Source of the DNA: Tuberibacillus sp. Marseille-P3662 | GTDB lineage: Bacteria; Bacillota; Bacilli; Bacillales; Sporolactobacillaceae | Assembly (NCBI RefSeq): GCF_900178005.1 | Contig: NZ_FXBS01000003.1 | Location: 62,001-126,000 of the forward strand | Direction of reading: 5' to 3' | Length of the DNA: 64,000 bases | Shown: piece by piece, positions 1 through 6,939 of the stretch | Layout: every line of letters starts with the position of its first letter | Numbering within the stretch: position 1 is the first letter of the stretch | Made by a program: the position numbers and the translations under genes | The notes under the pieces: model-generated | What the model was told of the DNA's origin: nothing | The model's database searches: none | The model's input: the letters and a program-made list of their open reading frames with translations, nothing else

Positions 1-237
1 TCGATAAAATAAACTACCTTTTTGGACAGCTTCAAATGAATAATTTCCTCCTTGTACTTGATAAATGACTTCTTGTATTGTTCTTACATCTGTAAAGTCT
101 AAACAGTCCGCTACACCACGATTAACAACTACATTTCCGACAAACAACATTCCTAGCTTTCCTTCACCTACGGCTTCCGCTCTCATCAACCTTGCCATTA
201 AGTCAACGTCTGAACTTTTGTATTTTATTCTTGGCAT
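1..237 (-). CDS. cwlJ: Spore cortex cell-wall hydrolase CwlJ (partial, C-terminus beyond left edge)
   Basis: The reverse strand reads an open frame of 79 codons from ATG at 237 to the window edge, with a GGGGGTGA ribosome-binding site just upstream. The protein begins MPRIKYKSSDVDLMARLMRA and continues with RAEAVGEG, VGNVVVNR, CLDF and IYQ. This is the N-terminal half of the SleB/CwlJ hydrolase family (Hydrolase_2) and matches my memory of B. subtilis CwlJ closely, including its lack of a signal peptide and peptidoglycan-binding domain. CwlJ degrades muramic-delta-lactam cortex peptidoglycan during germination and normally works with GerQ, which would lie off the left edge. The catalytic glutamates of the RAEAxGE segment are present. 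The stop codon is not in the window. Confidence 0.9.
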   Translation of the reverse strand, partial: MPRIKYKSSDVDLMARLMRAEAVGEGKLGMLFVGNVVVNRGVADCLDFTDVRTIQEVIYQVQGGNYSFEAVQKGSLFYR

Positions 238-363
238 TTTTTCACCCCCAAAATATCGTATGAAAAAAAGCCCACTTTTGATTTCAATATTCATATCTAA
301 GCATACTTAATCATTATCTTGAGGGAGAGATCGCTCTTAATGTGTATATGGCAGAATAAAAGT
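238..363. other. cwlJ upstream region with inverted repeat
   Basis: No gene is seen. On the minus strand a CATACGAT box resembles a sigma-E -10 element for cwlJ, but I find no matching -35 at the right distance. GAGGGAGAG at 321-329 is the inverse complement of CTCTCCCTC at 366-374, giving a 9-bp stem around a 36-nt loop at the edge of the adjoining IS remnant. Confidence 0.4.
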
Positions 364-1012
364 GGCTCTCCCTCAGTTTTGGTGAAACGATGTAACCTAG
401 GTTTTATTCGGGTTAATATGTTTTTTTAAAAGGTTACACTCCTTGATATAGAACACGTTTTTCAATCAGGTCAAAGTTGGCCCTGCCATACATTATCCGC
501 TTGATTGCTTTAAGCCGGTTTATTTGGCCTTCCAGGACGCCATTGTTCCATTCATATTTCAACGCATTGTGAATCGCCTCATAATCAGCTCGGATTCGTT
601 TTGCGAAACGTCTCATTTCTCTAAAAGAGCTTTGCTCCGCATGGGACAACCAGGTTGGGAGATAGTGAAAAAGTCTGTGTCGTATCATTGCCTGAAACGT
701 TTGTACATGCTCATATAATTGTTGAAGGTCTGGGTATTGGTGACACAACCTATCCAAAAATATCCATTTACTTCGTTTCTTAAGGTCTAAGTATGACTGC
801 CATAACCATCGGTGCAGCTTCTTTCTCGTAAGATAAAGTTTGTTGACATGCCCTTTCCGTTTTTGTTTTCGGATATCAGCTATATAGTGGGATACAAGGG
901 AAAAAGACCCCTGATATCCCCTAGAGACAAGTTCCTCATAGATTTCTTTTGCTGTCACGCCTGGCTTGACAGCATCTTTAATCATTGAACGATATGGATC
1001 CAGTATACTTGA
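364..1012 (-). mobile_element. ISL3-family insertion sequence remnant
   Basis: The outer edge near 364 reads GGCTCTCC followed by a stretch like the terminal inverted repeats I associate with ISL3-family elements. The other end is missing: homology to transposase stops near 1012, exactly where the promoter of the trmB-like gene starts, so the element was cut there. The remnant separates cwlJ from the catabolic island and suggests the island boundary was created by IS-associated rearrangement. Confidence 0.6.
434..1012 (-). pseudogene. ISL3-family transposase, C-terminal fragment
   Basis: The reverse-strand frame ends with the ISL3 transposase signature: WNNGVLEGQINRLKAIKR followed by MYGRANFDL, and an acidic-basic helix before it. 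About 190 residues remain, against roughly 400-550 for a full ISL3 transposase. The N-terminal zinc/HTH part and first catalytic residues are missing. The open frame formally continues to 1045, but its first dozen codons come from the trmB promoter and operator and are not transposase-like. It is very unlikely to be active. Confidence 0.75.
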
Positions 1013-1037
1013 CACGTAACTACCTAGGTAGTAGAAT
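1009..1037 (+). promoter_or_regulatory. Sigma-A promoter of the TrmB-type regulator gene
   Basis: TTGACA at 1009-1014, a 17-bp spacer and TAGAAT at 1032-1037 make a near-consensus sigma-A promoter. Transcription would start near 1044, about 43 nt before the ATG at 1087. The first operator palindrome fills the spacer. Confidence 0.75.
1019..1032. promoter_or_regulatory. Operator palindrome 1 (ACTACCTAGGTAGT)
   Basis: This is a perfect 14-bp palindrome lying between the -35 and -10 boxes, where a bound protein would block RNA polymerase. A near-copy is centred 34 bp downstream. It is most simply the binding site of the TrmB-family protein encoded immediately downstream, giving autoregulation. 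The assignment is inferred from position and repetition. Confidence 0.65.
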
Positions 1038-1052
1038 CTACACAAAGATATT

Positions 1053-1066
1053 ACTACTTAGGTAGT
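1053..1066. promoter_or_regulatory. Operator palindrome 2 (ACTACTTAGGTAGT)
   Basis: This 14-bp palindrome has a single mismatched pair and differs from palindrome 1 at one base. It sits about 10-20 nt after the predicted transcription start. Two sites 34 bp apart (about three helical turns) would suit cooperative binding by a dimeric or tetrameric regulator. Confidence 0.6.
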
Positions 1067-1086
1067 ATAGATGTGGAGCGTAAAAT

Positions 1087-1887
1087 ATGGAAGAAGTTAT
1101 TGATACGTTAAGAGAACTTGGACTTTCGAGGTATGAAGCTAAGATATATATCGCTCTATTGAGCAATCAACCATCAAATGGAAACAACATCGCAAAAGTA
1201 TCAGGTGTGCCGACTCCAAAGGTCTACGAAGCTTTGCAGAAAATGAAGGAAAAGGAATTAGTGTTTACTGTATCCGGTGGGACTAACGGCAATCAGGTAC
1301 GCTACAGTCCTCTTCCATACAAAGAATTACTGGAAACAAAAAAGAATAAGTTTTTGAATCATCTGGAATTTCTTGATCAGTCCCTGAATAATGTTTCTTC
1401 CCGGAGTGATGTAGAATGGTCTGAACTATTTATGATAAAGGGTTATTCGTCTTCAATGGAAGTTGTTCAGACAGCCATTGAGGAATGTGATACGCAAATT
1501 ATACTCAGCTGCTGGAAACGTGAGTTCGATGTTTTGAAGGAATATCTTCTGAAAGCACATAGCCGGGGTGTCGTTGTCGTGACACTAATTTTTGATGATA
1601 AACAAGTTGACGTTCCCTGGAAAAATTTCACGCATTACAAGGAAGAATTGGCTGTTGGAAGGCACAGGGGTGAATTGTCAATTGTAGTGGATAATAATAA
1701 GGCCATTGTGCTTCAGTCACTTGAGAATTCTCCTCATTCTGTGGTCTCGAGTCATCCGGTGATGGTAACGACGACACGAAATTACATAAGGCATGATATT
1801 TATGTTAATCGAATGATTTATGATTTTGAGGATTCAGTCATAGAATACTATGGTCGTAGCTTGGAAAATTTAATCAGCGGTTTCTAG
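1087..1887 (+). CDS. TrmB-family transcriptional regulator
   Basis: The 266-residue protein has an N-terminal winged-helix domain (about residues 5-75) with the TrmB-type pattern LGLSRYEAKIYIALL, GNNIAKVSGVPTPKVYEAL and a basic wing. The C-terminal half resembles the phospholipase-D-like effector domain of bacterial TrmB regulators. In this family that domain often binds sugars or other small ligands. A GGAG ribosome-binding site lies at 1074-1077. The gene leads the catabolic operon and has two palindromes in its own promoter, so it probably represses itself and the operon until the substrate arrives. The ligand is unknown; the gene context suggests a hydroxy or keto acid rather than a sugar. 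Confidence 0.85.
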   Translation: MEEVIDTLRELGLSRYEAKIYIALLSNQPSNGNNIAKVSGVPTPKVYEALQKMKEKELVFTVSGGTNGNQVRYSPLPYKELLETKKNKFLNHLEFLDQSLNNVSSRSDVEWSELFMIKGYSSSMEVVQTAIEECDTQIILSCWKREFDVLKEYLLKAHSRGVVVVTLIFDDKQVDVPWKNFTHYKEELAVGRHRGELSIVVDNNKAIVLQSLENSPHSVVSSHPVMVTTTRNYIRHDIYVNRMIYDFEDSVIEYYGRSLENLISGF

Positions 1888-1920
1888 TAGACCTGTGGTG
1901 GTGTGAGTTAACGCATTTTT

Positions 1921-1934
1921 TGAAAGCGTTTTAC
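1921..1934 (+). promoter_or_regulatory. cre-like CcpA site
   Basis: TGAAAGCGTTTTAC matches 12 of 14 positions of the catabolite-responsive element consensus TGWAANCGNTNWCA. It lies between the regulator gene and the first enzyme gene, a usual place for CcpA roadblock repression of a catabolic operon. Confidence 0.5.
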
Positions 1935-1971
1935 AAAAAGAAAGTCATAACAGAAAGTGAGGAGGAGTACT

Positions 1972-3024
1972 GTGAGAATCGCAATATTAGGTGCAGGCTC
2001 TTTAGGAACAATTATTGGTGCGATGATATCAAAAGTGGGTTACAGTGTTGACCTGGTTGATGTCAATCAGGCAAACGTGGATGAATTAAATCAGAATGGA
2101 GCAACGGTTACAGGCTTTCTAGATACGAACATCCCAGTTACGGCAAAGCATCCAAATGACTTAGATGAAACTTATGATGTTGTTTTTCTGCTGACAAAAC
2201 AAGTGTTTACCGAAAATGCTTTGTCCTCAATGCTCCCATTTCTCCATGAAGAAAGTGCCGTTTGTACGCTTCAGAATGGGGTTCCGGAAGAATATGTTGC
2301 AGCCATTGTCGGAGAATACAGAACGGTTGGTGGAGCTGTAGGGTTCGGGGCTACATGGCATGGTCCTGGCGTTTCAGAACTGACGACCGAACTTGAAACC
2401 ATGCGGAAGTATGCCTTTGATGTCGGCGAGCTGAATGGGGAACAAACGAGTCGCATCAACAAGATTAAAAAAATACTTGATAGTGTCGGCAATTGCGAAA
2501 TCTCGACAAACATACAGGAGGTTAAGTGGACGAAATTGTTGATGAATACAACATTCAGCGGTATGTCTGCTGCTCTTGGATGCACCTTTGGCGATGTCTT
2601 AAATAATTCAGACGCGATGATATGTTTAGCAAACATTGCTGATGAAACTATTAAAGTTGCTCATTCACATCACCTCCGCTTAGTCACAATGCAGGGGAAG
2701 GATTTTGAGTTCTTAGAGTTAGGGAGTCAAAACGATATCCCTGAAAAACTGGCATTCTATCATGAAGTCTGGGATCCTCATGCAAACTTGAAAGCAAGTA
2801 TGTTACAGGATCTGGAAAATAAAAAGCCAACCGAAATTAACTATATAAACGGTCATGTTGTGAAAAAAGGAAAAGAGTCTGGAACACCAACCTCGTTTAA
2901 TGAACTTGTTTGTCGGCTTGTTCAGGATGCAGAAGAAAAGAAAAATGTGCCTGATTTCAACACGAACATTGCTGAATTCCGGAAGCTTTCCAGGTCAATG
3001 AAAACCTATTCAGCTGAAACCTGA
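1972..3024 (+). CDS. Ketopantoate reductase-family (PanE/ApbA) dehydrogenase
   Basis: The 350-residue protein starts at GTG 1972, seven or so bases after GGAGGAG. The open frame extends upstream to 1957, but that start would overlap the ribosome-binding site. The N-terminus is a Rossmann fold with ILGAGSLGTIIGAM, an acidic residue ending the second strand (VDLVD) and the family motif LQNGV near residue 100. The C-terminal helical domain has the conserved KWTKLLMN lysine and a P-E/N-x-x-x-G-like segment (PTEINYINGHVV). PanE family members use NAD(P)H to interconvert 2-keto and 2-hydroxy acids. Length exceeds the roughly 300 residues of true PanE, and the catabolic setting argues against pantothenate synthesis. 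It more likely oxidises or reduces a pathway hydroxy/keto acid. Confidence 0.8.
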   Translation: MRIAILGAGSLGTIIGAMISKVGYSVDLVDVNQANVDELNQNGATVTGFLDTNIPVTAKHPNDLDETYDVVFLLTKQVFTENALSSMLPFLHEESAVCTLQNGVPEEYVAAIVGEYRTVGGAVGFGATWHGPGVSELTTELETMRKYAFDVGELNGEQTSRINKIKKILDSVGNCEISTNIQEVKWTKLLMNTTFSGMSAALGCTFGDVLNNSDAMICLANIADETIKVAHSHHLRLVTMQGKDFEFLELGSQNDIPEKLAFYHEVWDPHANLKASMLQDLENKKPTEINYINGHVVKKGKESGTPTSFNELVCRLVQDAEEKKNVPDFNTNIAEFRKLSRSMKTYSAET

Positions 3025-3059
3025 TAATTCAACTATATTACAAAAGGTGGTGTTAAATA

Positions 3060-3209
3060 ATGATCGTTGCATTAATGATCTGGCTGGTTATTATTATATT
3101 TGCGTTGGTGTTTGGAACTTATTTATGCTACAGGATTGAAAAACATGGAGTCGAACGCTGGGGAGCAACGGGCAGTCTTTTCAGATATAAACAGAAGGGA
3201 GGGGAATAA
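3060..3209 (+). CDS. Small membrane peptide, symporter accessory type
   Basis: An ATG at 3060, eight or so bases after AAAGGTGGTG, opens a 49-residue frame ending at TAA 3207. The peptide has one hydrophobic segment (residues 3-24, MIWLVIIIFALVFG) followed by a basic, polar tail (YRIEKHGVERWGATG...RYKQK). It sits five bases before a sodium/solute symporter. Small single-span proteins of this size are commonly encoded directly before SSS-family transporters in Firmicutes, and this one has the same layout. A role in assembly or stability of the symporter is inferred from position. Confidence 0.75.
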   Translation: MIVALMIWLVIIIFALVFGTYLCYRIEKHGVERWGATGSLFRYKQKGGE

Positions 3210-3214
3210 GTAAA

Positions 3215-4777
3215 ATGTGGTACATAATCGTCCTATGTGTCTATGTTCTTTTTATAATTTGGACGTCACTGAGAAGTTTAAGACAGACTGAATCGATGTC
3301 CGATTTTACGACCGGGGGCCATCGAATGGGATTGTTTCTGGGTATTGGCACGACAACCGCTACGTGGGTGAGTGTTGCTTCTGTCATGGGGGTGCCGGGT
3401 TATCTGTACAGTAATGGCGTTTCGGCTATTATCGGCTGGGTTGGCGGCTGGTTTTTAGCCACTTCGTTAATTCCGGTAGTGGCTTATAAAATCAGAAGGC
3501 CGGAGCAACCGGCGCGAACGTTTCCGGAATATATTCATCTTAGATTTGAGCCTTTCAATCGTACGAGTCATTTAAGAACTATTGTTGGAAGTATTATGTT
3601 TATTGGGTATTTTCTGTTTGTACATCTTCAAGTCGTGGGCTTTGGAATCGTGTTTTCTACGATCACAGGAATAGATTATAAGTATGCAATATTTGCGTTT
3701 TTAATTTTCCTTCTTTTCACAAGTATCGGAGGATTCTGGTCAGTTGCAGCAACAGATACGCTCAATACAATATTAATTGTTATTGGTGTCATTTTAGGTG
3801 GTGGAGCCGTTTGGGCAGCTACAGGCGGCTTGCAGAATATCATGGATGCTTTATCTGTTACGACCAGCCCTACAAATGTTGGGGGCAAAGCTATTCCAGA
3901 AGGGTCAATGATGACGCCCCTGGGGACATTTGGTTTTGGGGCATTATTTGGTATTTTCATGTCAAATGCTGTTGGGTCAATCGTTTCGCCACATTGGGTG
4001 ACACGAATGTTAGCCCCAAAAAATATAAAAGTAGCCGTGCTGCAGATAATGGGATCGGTGCTTGTATTGACTGCAATATTTATACCTCTGATTATTATGG
4101 GGCTTGGCGCAAAAACATTAATTCCGAGTCTGCCGGCTGACCAAACAACAGATTACATTATTCCAGTCATTGTACAGGAATACGCCCCTCCGATAGTAGG
4201 AGCGATGACACTGGTTGCATTGTGCGCGGCTGCTGTTTCTTCAGCGAATTCAATGCTGTTGCACTGTGCGACATCCATATACTATGACGTTTATTTAAAT
4301 ATTTTTAACGAGAAGAAGGTTAATGATAAAAAGTTTAATATGAATCTGAGAATTGGCATGTATTTCATCGCTATAGTAGCGGTTTTTAGTGCCATTCAGC
4401 CACCTTGGTTCCTGGCTATGGGCTACACCTACGTGTATGGCGGTTTCGGTGCTGTGTTCTTTGCTGTTGTTATACTGGGCTTATATTGGAAACGCATGAA
4501 CAAGGCTGCAGCCTATGTTTCCATGCTTGCTGGGTTTGCAGTTTATATAGTTGCGCAAATCGCTGGTTCCTCAAATGCTTTTCTGATAGCTCTCGTAGCA
4601 TCTTTAGTGGGTGTATTACTGGTTGTATTCTATACGAAAAGACCACCTGTTGAAGCATACGAGCCATATTTTAATGCTGAAATAAGCCAGTCGACCCATA
4701 ATACGATCGTCAATTTACAGAGGAGCGATGCAAATACAACTGTGGATGAGGAAAAGATCGAGAAAAAAGATGCGTAA
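3215..4777 (+). CDS. Sodium:solute symporter (SSS family)
   Basis: The 520-residue integral membrane protein has about 13 predicted hydrophobic segments and SSS-family features: FTTGGHRMG after the first helix, GTTTATWVSVAS with the conserved sodium-binding region, SIGGFWSVAATDTLN and a helix 8 segment ALCAAAVSSANSMLL. It would couple sodium entry to uptake of a solute across the cell membrane. The family covers sugars, proline, pantothenate, short-chain acids and others, and sequence alone does not give the substrate. The surrounding enzymes point to a small hydroxy or keto acid, or a quaternary ammonium acid such as carnitine. It is probably translated together with the 49-residue peptide just upstream. 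Confidence 0.85.
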   Translation: MWYIIVLCVYVLFIIWTSLRSLRQTESMSDFTTGGHRMGLFLGIGTTTATWVSVASVMGVPGYLYSNGVSAIIGWVGGWFLATSLIPVVAYKIRRPEQPARTFPEYIHLRFEPFNRTSHLRTIVGSIMFIGYFLFVHLQVVGFGIVFSTITGIDYKYAIFAFLIFLLFTSIGGFWSVAATDTLNTILIVIGVILGGGAVWAATGGLQNIMDALSVTTSPTNVGGKAIPEGSMMTPLGTFGFGALFGIFMSNAVGSIVSPHWVTRMLAPKNIKVAVLQIMGSVLVLTAIFIPLIIMGLGAKTLIPSLPADQTTDYIIPVIVQEYAPPIVGAMTLVALCAAAVSSANSMLLHCATSIYYDVYLNIFNEKKVNDKKFNMNLRIGMYFIAIVAVFSAIQPPWFLAMGYTYVYGGFGAVFFAVVILGLYWKRMNKAAAYVSMLAGFAVYIVAQIAGSSNAFLIALVASLVGVLLVVFYTKRPPVEAYEPYFNAEISQSTHNTIVNLQRSDANTTVDEEKIEKKDA

Positions 4778-4801
4778 ATTGCTTCTTTATGAGGTGGAAT
4801 A

Positions 4802-5540
4802 ATGAAATTATCTAATCAGACAGCTCTTATAACAGGTGGATGTAAGGGGATAGGCTATGCTACCGCAATTAAGTTTATAAAAGAAGGTGCTAACGTCGTT
4901 ATTATTGATTTAGATGACAAAGATGTGGATGATGCTGTGGTTGGTTTGCAAAAGTATGGAAATCGGATAAAAGGATTTGCAGCAGATGTACGAATAAAAC
5001 TTCTGTCGATGCTGCGGTTCAATTTACAAAGGATCAATTCGGGTCATCGATATATTAATCAATAATGCAGGTGTCGTGCAGGATGCACAATTGCTGAAAA
5101 TGAATGAAGACCAGTGGGACAGTGTAATCGATGTCAATCTGAAAGGTGTCTTTATGATGACACAGGCTGCAGCACTGAGAATGAAAGACCAAGAGCGTGG
5201 TGTCATCTTAAACGCCTCTTCGGTGGTAGGCCTGTATGGAAATTTTGGTCAGTCAAACTATGTTGCTTCCAAGAGTGGAATTAACGGACTGACACAGACG
5301 TGGGCCAGAGAGCTTGGGCGTTACAATATCAGGGTCAATTCAATTGCGCCGGGTTTTGTGTTAACCGATATGATTAAACAAATGCCTGAGAAAGTCGTGA
5401 ACATGATGAAAGAAATGTCTCTGTTAAATGATATCGGCAAGCCTGAGGACATTGCCAATGCTTACGCGTTTCTGGCTTCAAATGAAGCTGGTTTCATAAC
5501 GGGAACAGTCCTGAGTGTGGATGGAGGGTTAATACCCTGA
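4802..5540 (+). pseudogene. Short-chain dehydrogenase/reductase (FabG/BDH-like), double frameshift
   Basis: Three reading frames together encode a normal SDR of about 246 residues. Frame one (from ATG 4802) has the NAD(P) motif TGGCKGIG and ADV. After about base 4992 one base appears to be missing and the sequence continues as NKTSVDAAVQFTKDQFG. Near base 5045 a second base is missing, and the rest (IDILINNAG, NASSVVG, YVASKSG with the catalytic Tyr/Lys, IAPGFVLTDM, TGTVLSVDGG) is intact to TGA at 5538. The gene is either recently inactivated or carries two sequencing errors. In this operon it would supply the 3-hydroxy acid to beta-keto acid oxidation that feeds the BKACE enzyme. Confidence 0.85.
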
Positions 5541-5643
5541 AAGGATTGAATTGATTTAAAAGCATTAAAAAGCAGCGGAAAAAATAGACTGTCAACTGTA
5601 ACGAAAAACTATTATTCAATTAATTATTCTAGGAGGATTTACC

Positions 5644-6468
5644 ATGGAAAAACTAATTATCACTGTTGCAACTACTGGAGCTATTACAACGAAAGAAAAC
5701 ACTCAATATATACCACTAACACCAGAGGAGATTGCTGATGAGGTGTTCAAAGCGTATAAAGCCGGTGCTTCTATCGCTCATATTCATGTCAGAGATGACA
5801 ATGGTAAGCCAACCATGGATATTCATAAATTCCGTGAGACCGTTGATCTGATTAAGGCAAAATGTGATATTGTCATTAATTTAACTTCTTCAGGTGGACT
5901 CTATCTTAAAGAAGAAGATCGATTAAAGGTTTGTGAATTAAGTCCGGAATTAGCGTCGCTAGATGCTGGATCCATTAATTTTGGAAATGATGTCTTTGAG
6001 AATTCACCGCCGTTTCTGGAGAAGCTGTCGCAGCAAATGAATAAATACAATGTAAAACCGGAAATTGAAATCTTTGATTCAGGCATGATAAACAATGCGT
6101 TGATGCTTGAGAAAAAAGGTCTTATTCAACCGCCATTCCATTTTCAGTTTGTTTTGGGTGTACCTGGGGGTATGACAGCAACACCTAAAAATCTCCTGCA
6201 TTTAATCGAAAGTATACCAGAGGGTTCCACATGGTCCACCATCGGTATCGGAAAACATCAATTGACCATGAATACAATCGCTATGGTCATGGGTGGCCAT
6301 GTCCGTGTCGGTATGGAAGACAATGTGTATTACAAAAAAGGCGAATTGGCAACATCCAATGCTCAGTTTGTTGAAAGGATTGTACGGCTGGCGAATGAAT
6401 TTGATCGGAAAGTTGCAACTCCATCTGAAGCACGCCAAATTCTCGGATTGAAACAACCTGTTCATTAA
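5644..6468 (+). CDS. Beta-keto acid cleavage enzyme (BKACE, DUF849)
   Basis: The 274-residue protein carries the BKACE TIM-barrel signatures: HIHVRD with zinc ligands His46 and His48, TSSGG at 81-85, LDAGSINFG, EIEIFDSG (Glu142) and RVGMEDN with Glu225 as third zinc ligand and Arg221/Asp226. These match the catalytic layout known for 3-keto-5-aminohexanoate cleavage enzyme (Kce). The family condenses a beta-keto acid with acetyl-CoA to give acetoacetate and a new acyl-CoA. Known substrates include 3-keto-5-aminohexanoate and dehydrocarnitine. A strong AGGAGG precedes ATG 5644. Downstream remnants of acetoacetate-CoA ligase and an intact thiolase fit use of the acetoacetate product. The specific substrate cannot be read from sequence. 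Confidence 0.88.
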   Translation: MEKLIITVATTGAITTKENTQYIPLTPEEIADEVFKAYKAGASIAHIHVRDDNGKPTMDIHKFRETVDLIKAKCDIVINLTSSGGLYLKEEDRLKVCELSPELASLDAGSINFGNDVFENSPPFLEKLSQQMNKYNVKPEIEIFDSGMINNALMLEKKGLIQPPFHFQFVLGVPGGMTATPKNLLHLIESIPEGSTWSTIGIGKHQLTMNTIAMVMGGHVRVGMEDNVYYKKGELATSNAQFVERIVRLANEFDRKVATPSEARQILGLKQPVH

Positions 6469-6494
6469 TCGTTAATTTAAAGACATAACATTAC

Positions 6495-6876
6495 CTTAGT
6501 GAAATCTACAGTGTCGTAGAAAATATAAATGACGTATCAGACAGTCTTGTGATGGATATCAGTACTGAAAGGAATGAAGCATTTATGCCGTTGTTTATTG
6601 TGTTAAATGATGGAGCCAGGCTCGATGAATCACTGAAAAAACAAATCAAGCAGCATATTCGTGAAAATTGTTTGCCCAGACATGTGCCAAATGGTATTTA
6701 TGAGATTGCTGAGGGTTCCAAAAACGTTAAATGGCAAAAAGCTTGAAGTGCCTATAAAGAAAATTCTGATGGGATATTCGATTGAAAGGGCGGTCAATAC
6801 AGGCGCACTGGATAATCCGGAATCGCTTAACTTTTTTCGTCCAGTTTGCAGACAGAATGTCATCACCAGGACTTAA
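6495..6876 (+). pseudogene. Acetoacetate-CoA ligase, frameshifted C-terminal fragment
   Basis: Translated without a start, the region gives EIYSVVENINDVSDSLVMD, MPLFIVLNDG, IKQHIRENCLPRHVPNGIYEI, then after one extra G near 6714-6716 the frame moves to VPKTLNGKKLEVPIKKILMG and ALDNPESLNFF. This is the C-terminal AMP-binding subdomain of acetoacetyl-CoA synthetase, including the GKKLEVP segment that carries the catalytic lysine. Only about 125 of some 650 residues remain, and the ATP-binding core is gone. The gap from the BKACE stop is under 30 bases, so a large internal deletion removed the front of the gene. The step acetoacetate to acetoacetyl-CoA is therefore lost from this locus. Confidence 0.82.
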
Positions 6877-6939
6877 AACTTAGACTGTTAATATCAATGT
6901 ATGCGATCTAGACTCAAGTACAAAGAGGAGAGAAGAACC

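Noticed and set aside
65-310. Plus-strand 81-codon open frame at the left edge
   Set aside because: It is antisense to cwlJ, has no ribosome-binding site and no domain.
394-403. AACCTAGGTT palindrome sharing ACCTAGGT with the trmB operator
   Set aside because: It is only ten bases, lies in the IS remnant end away from any promoter of the operon, and is likely coincidence.
1013-1045. N-terminal extension of the ISL3 transposase frame
   Set aside because: These codons come from the promoter and operator of the trmB-type gene, and the residues do not resemble transposase.
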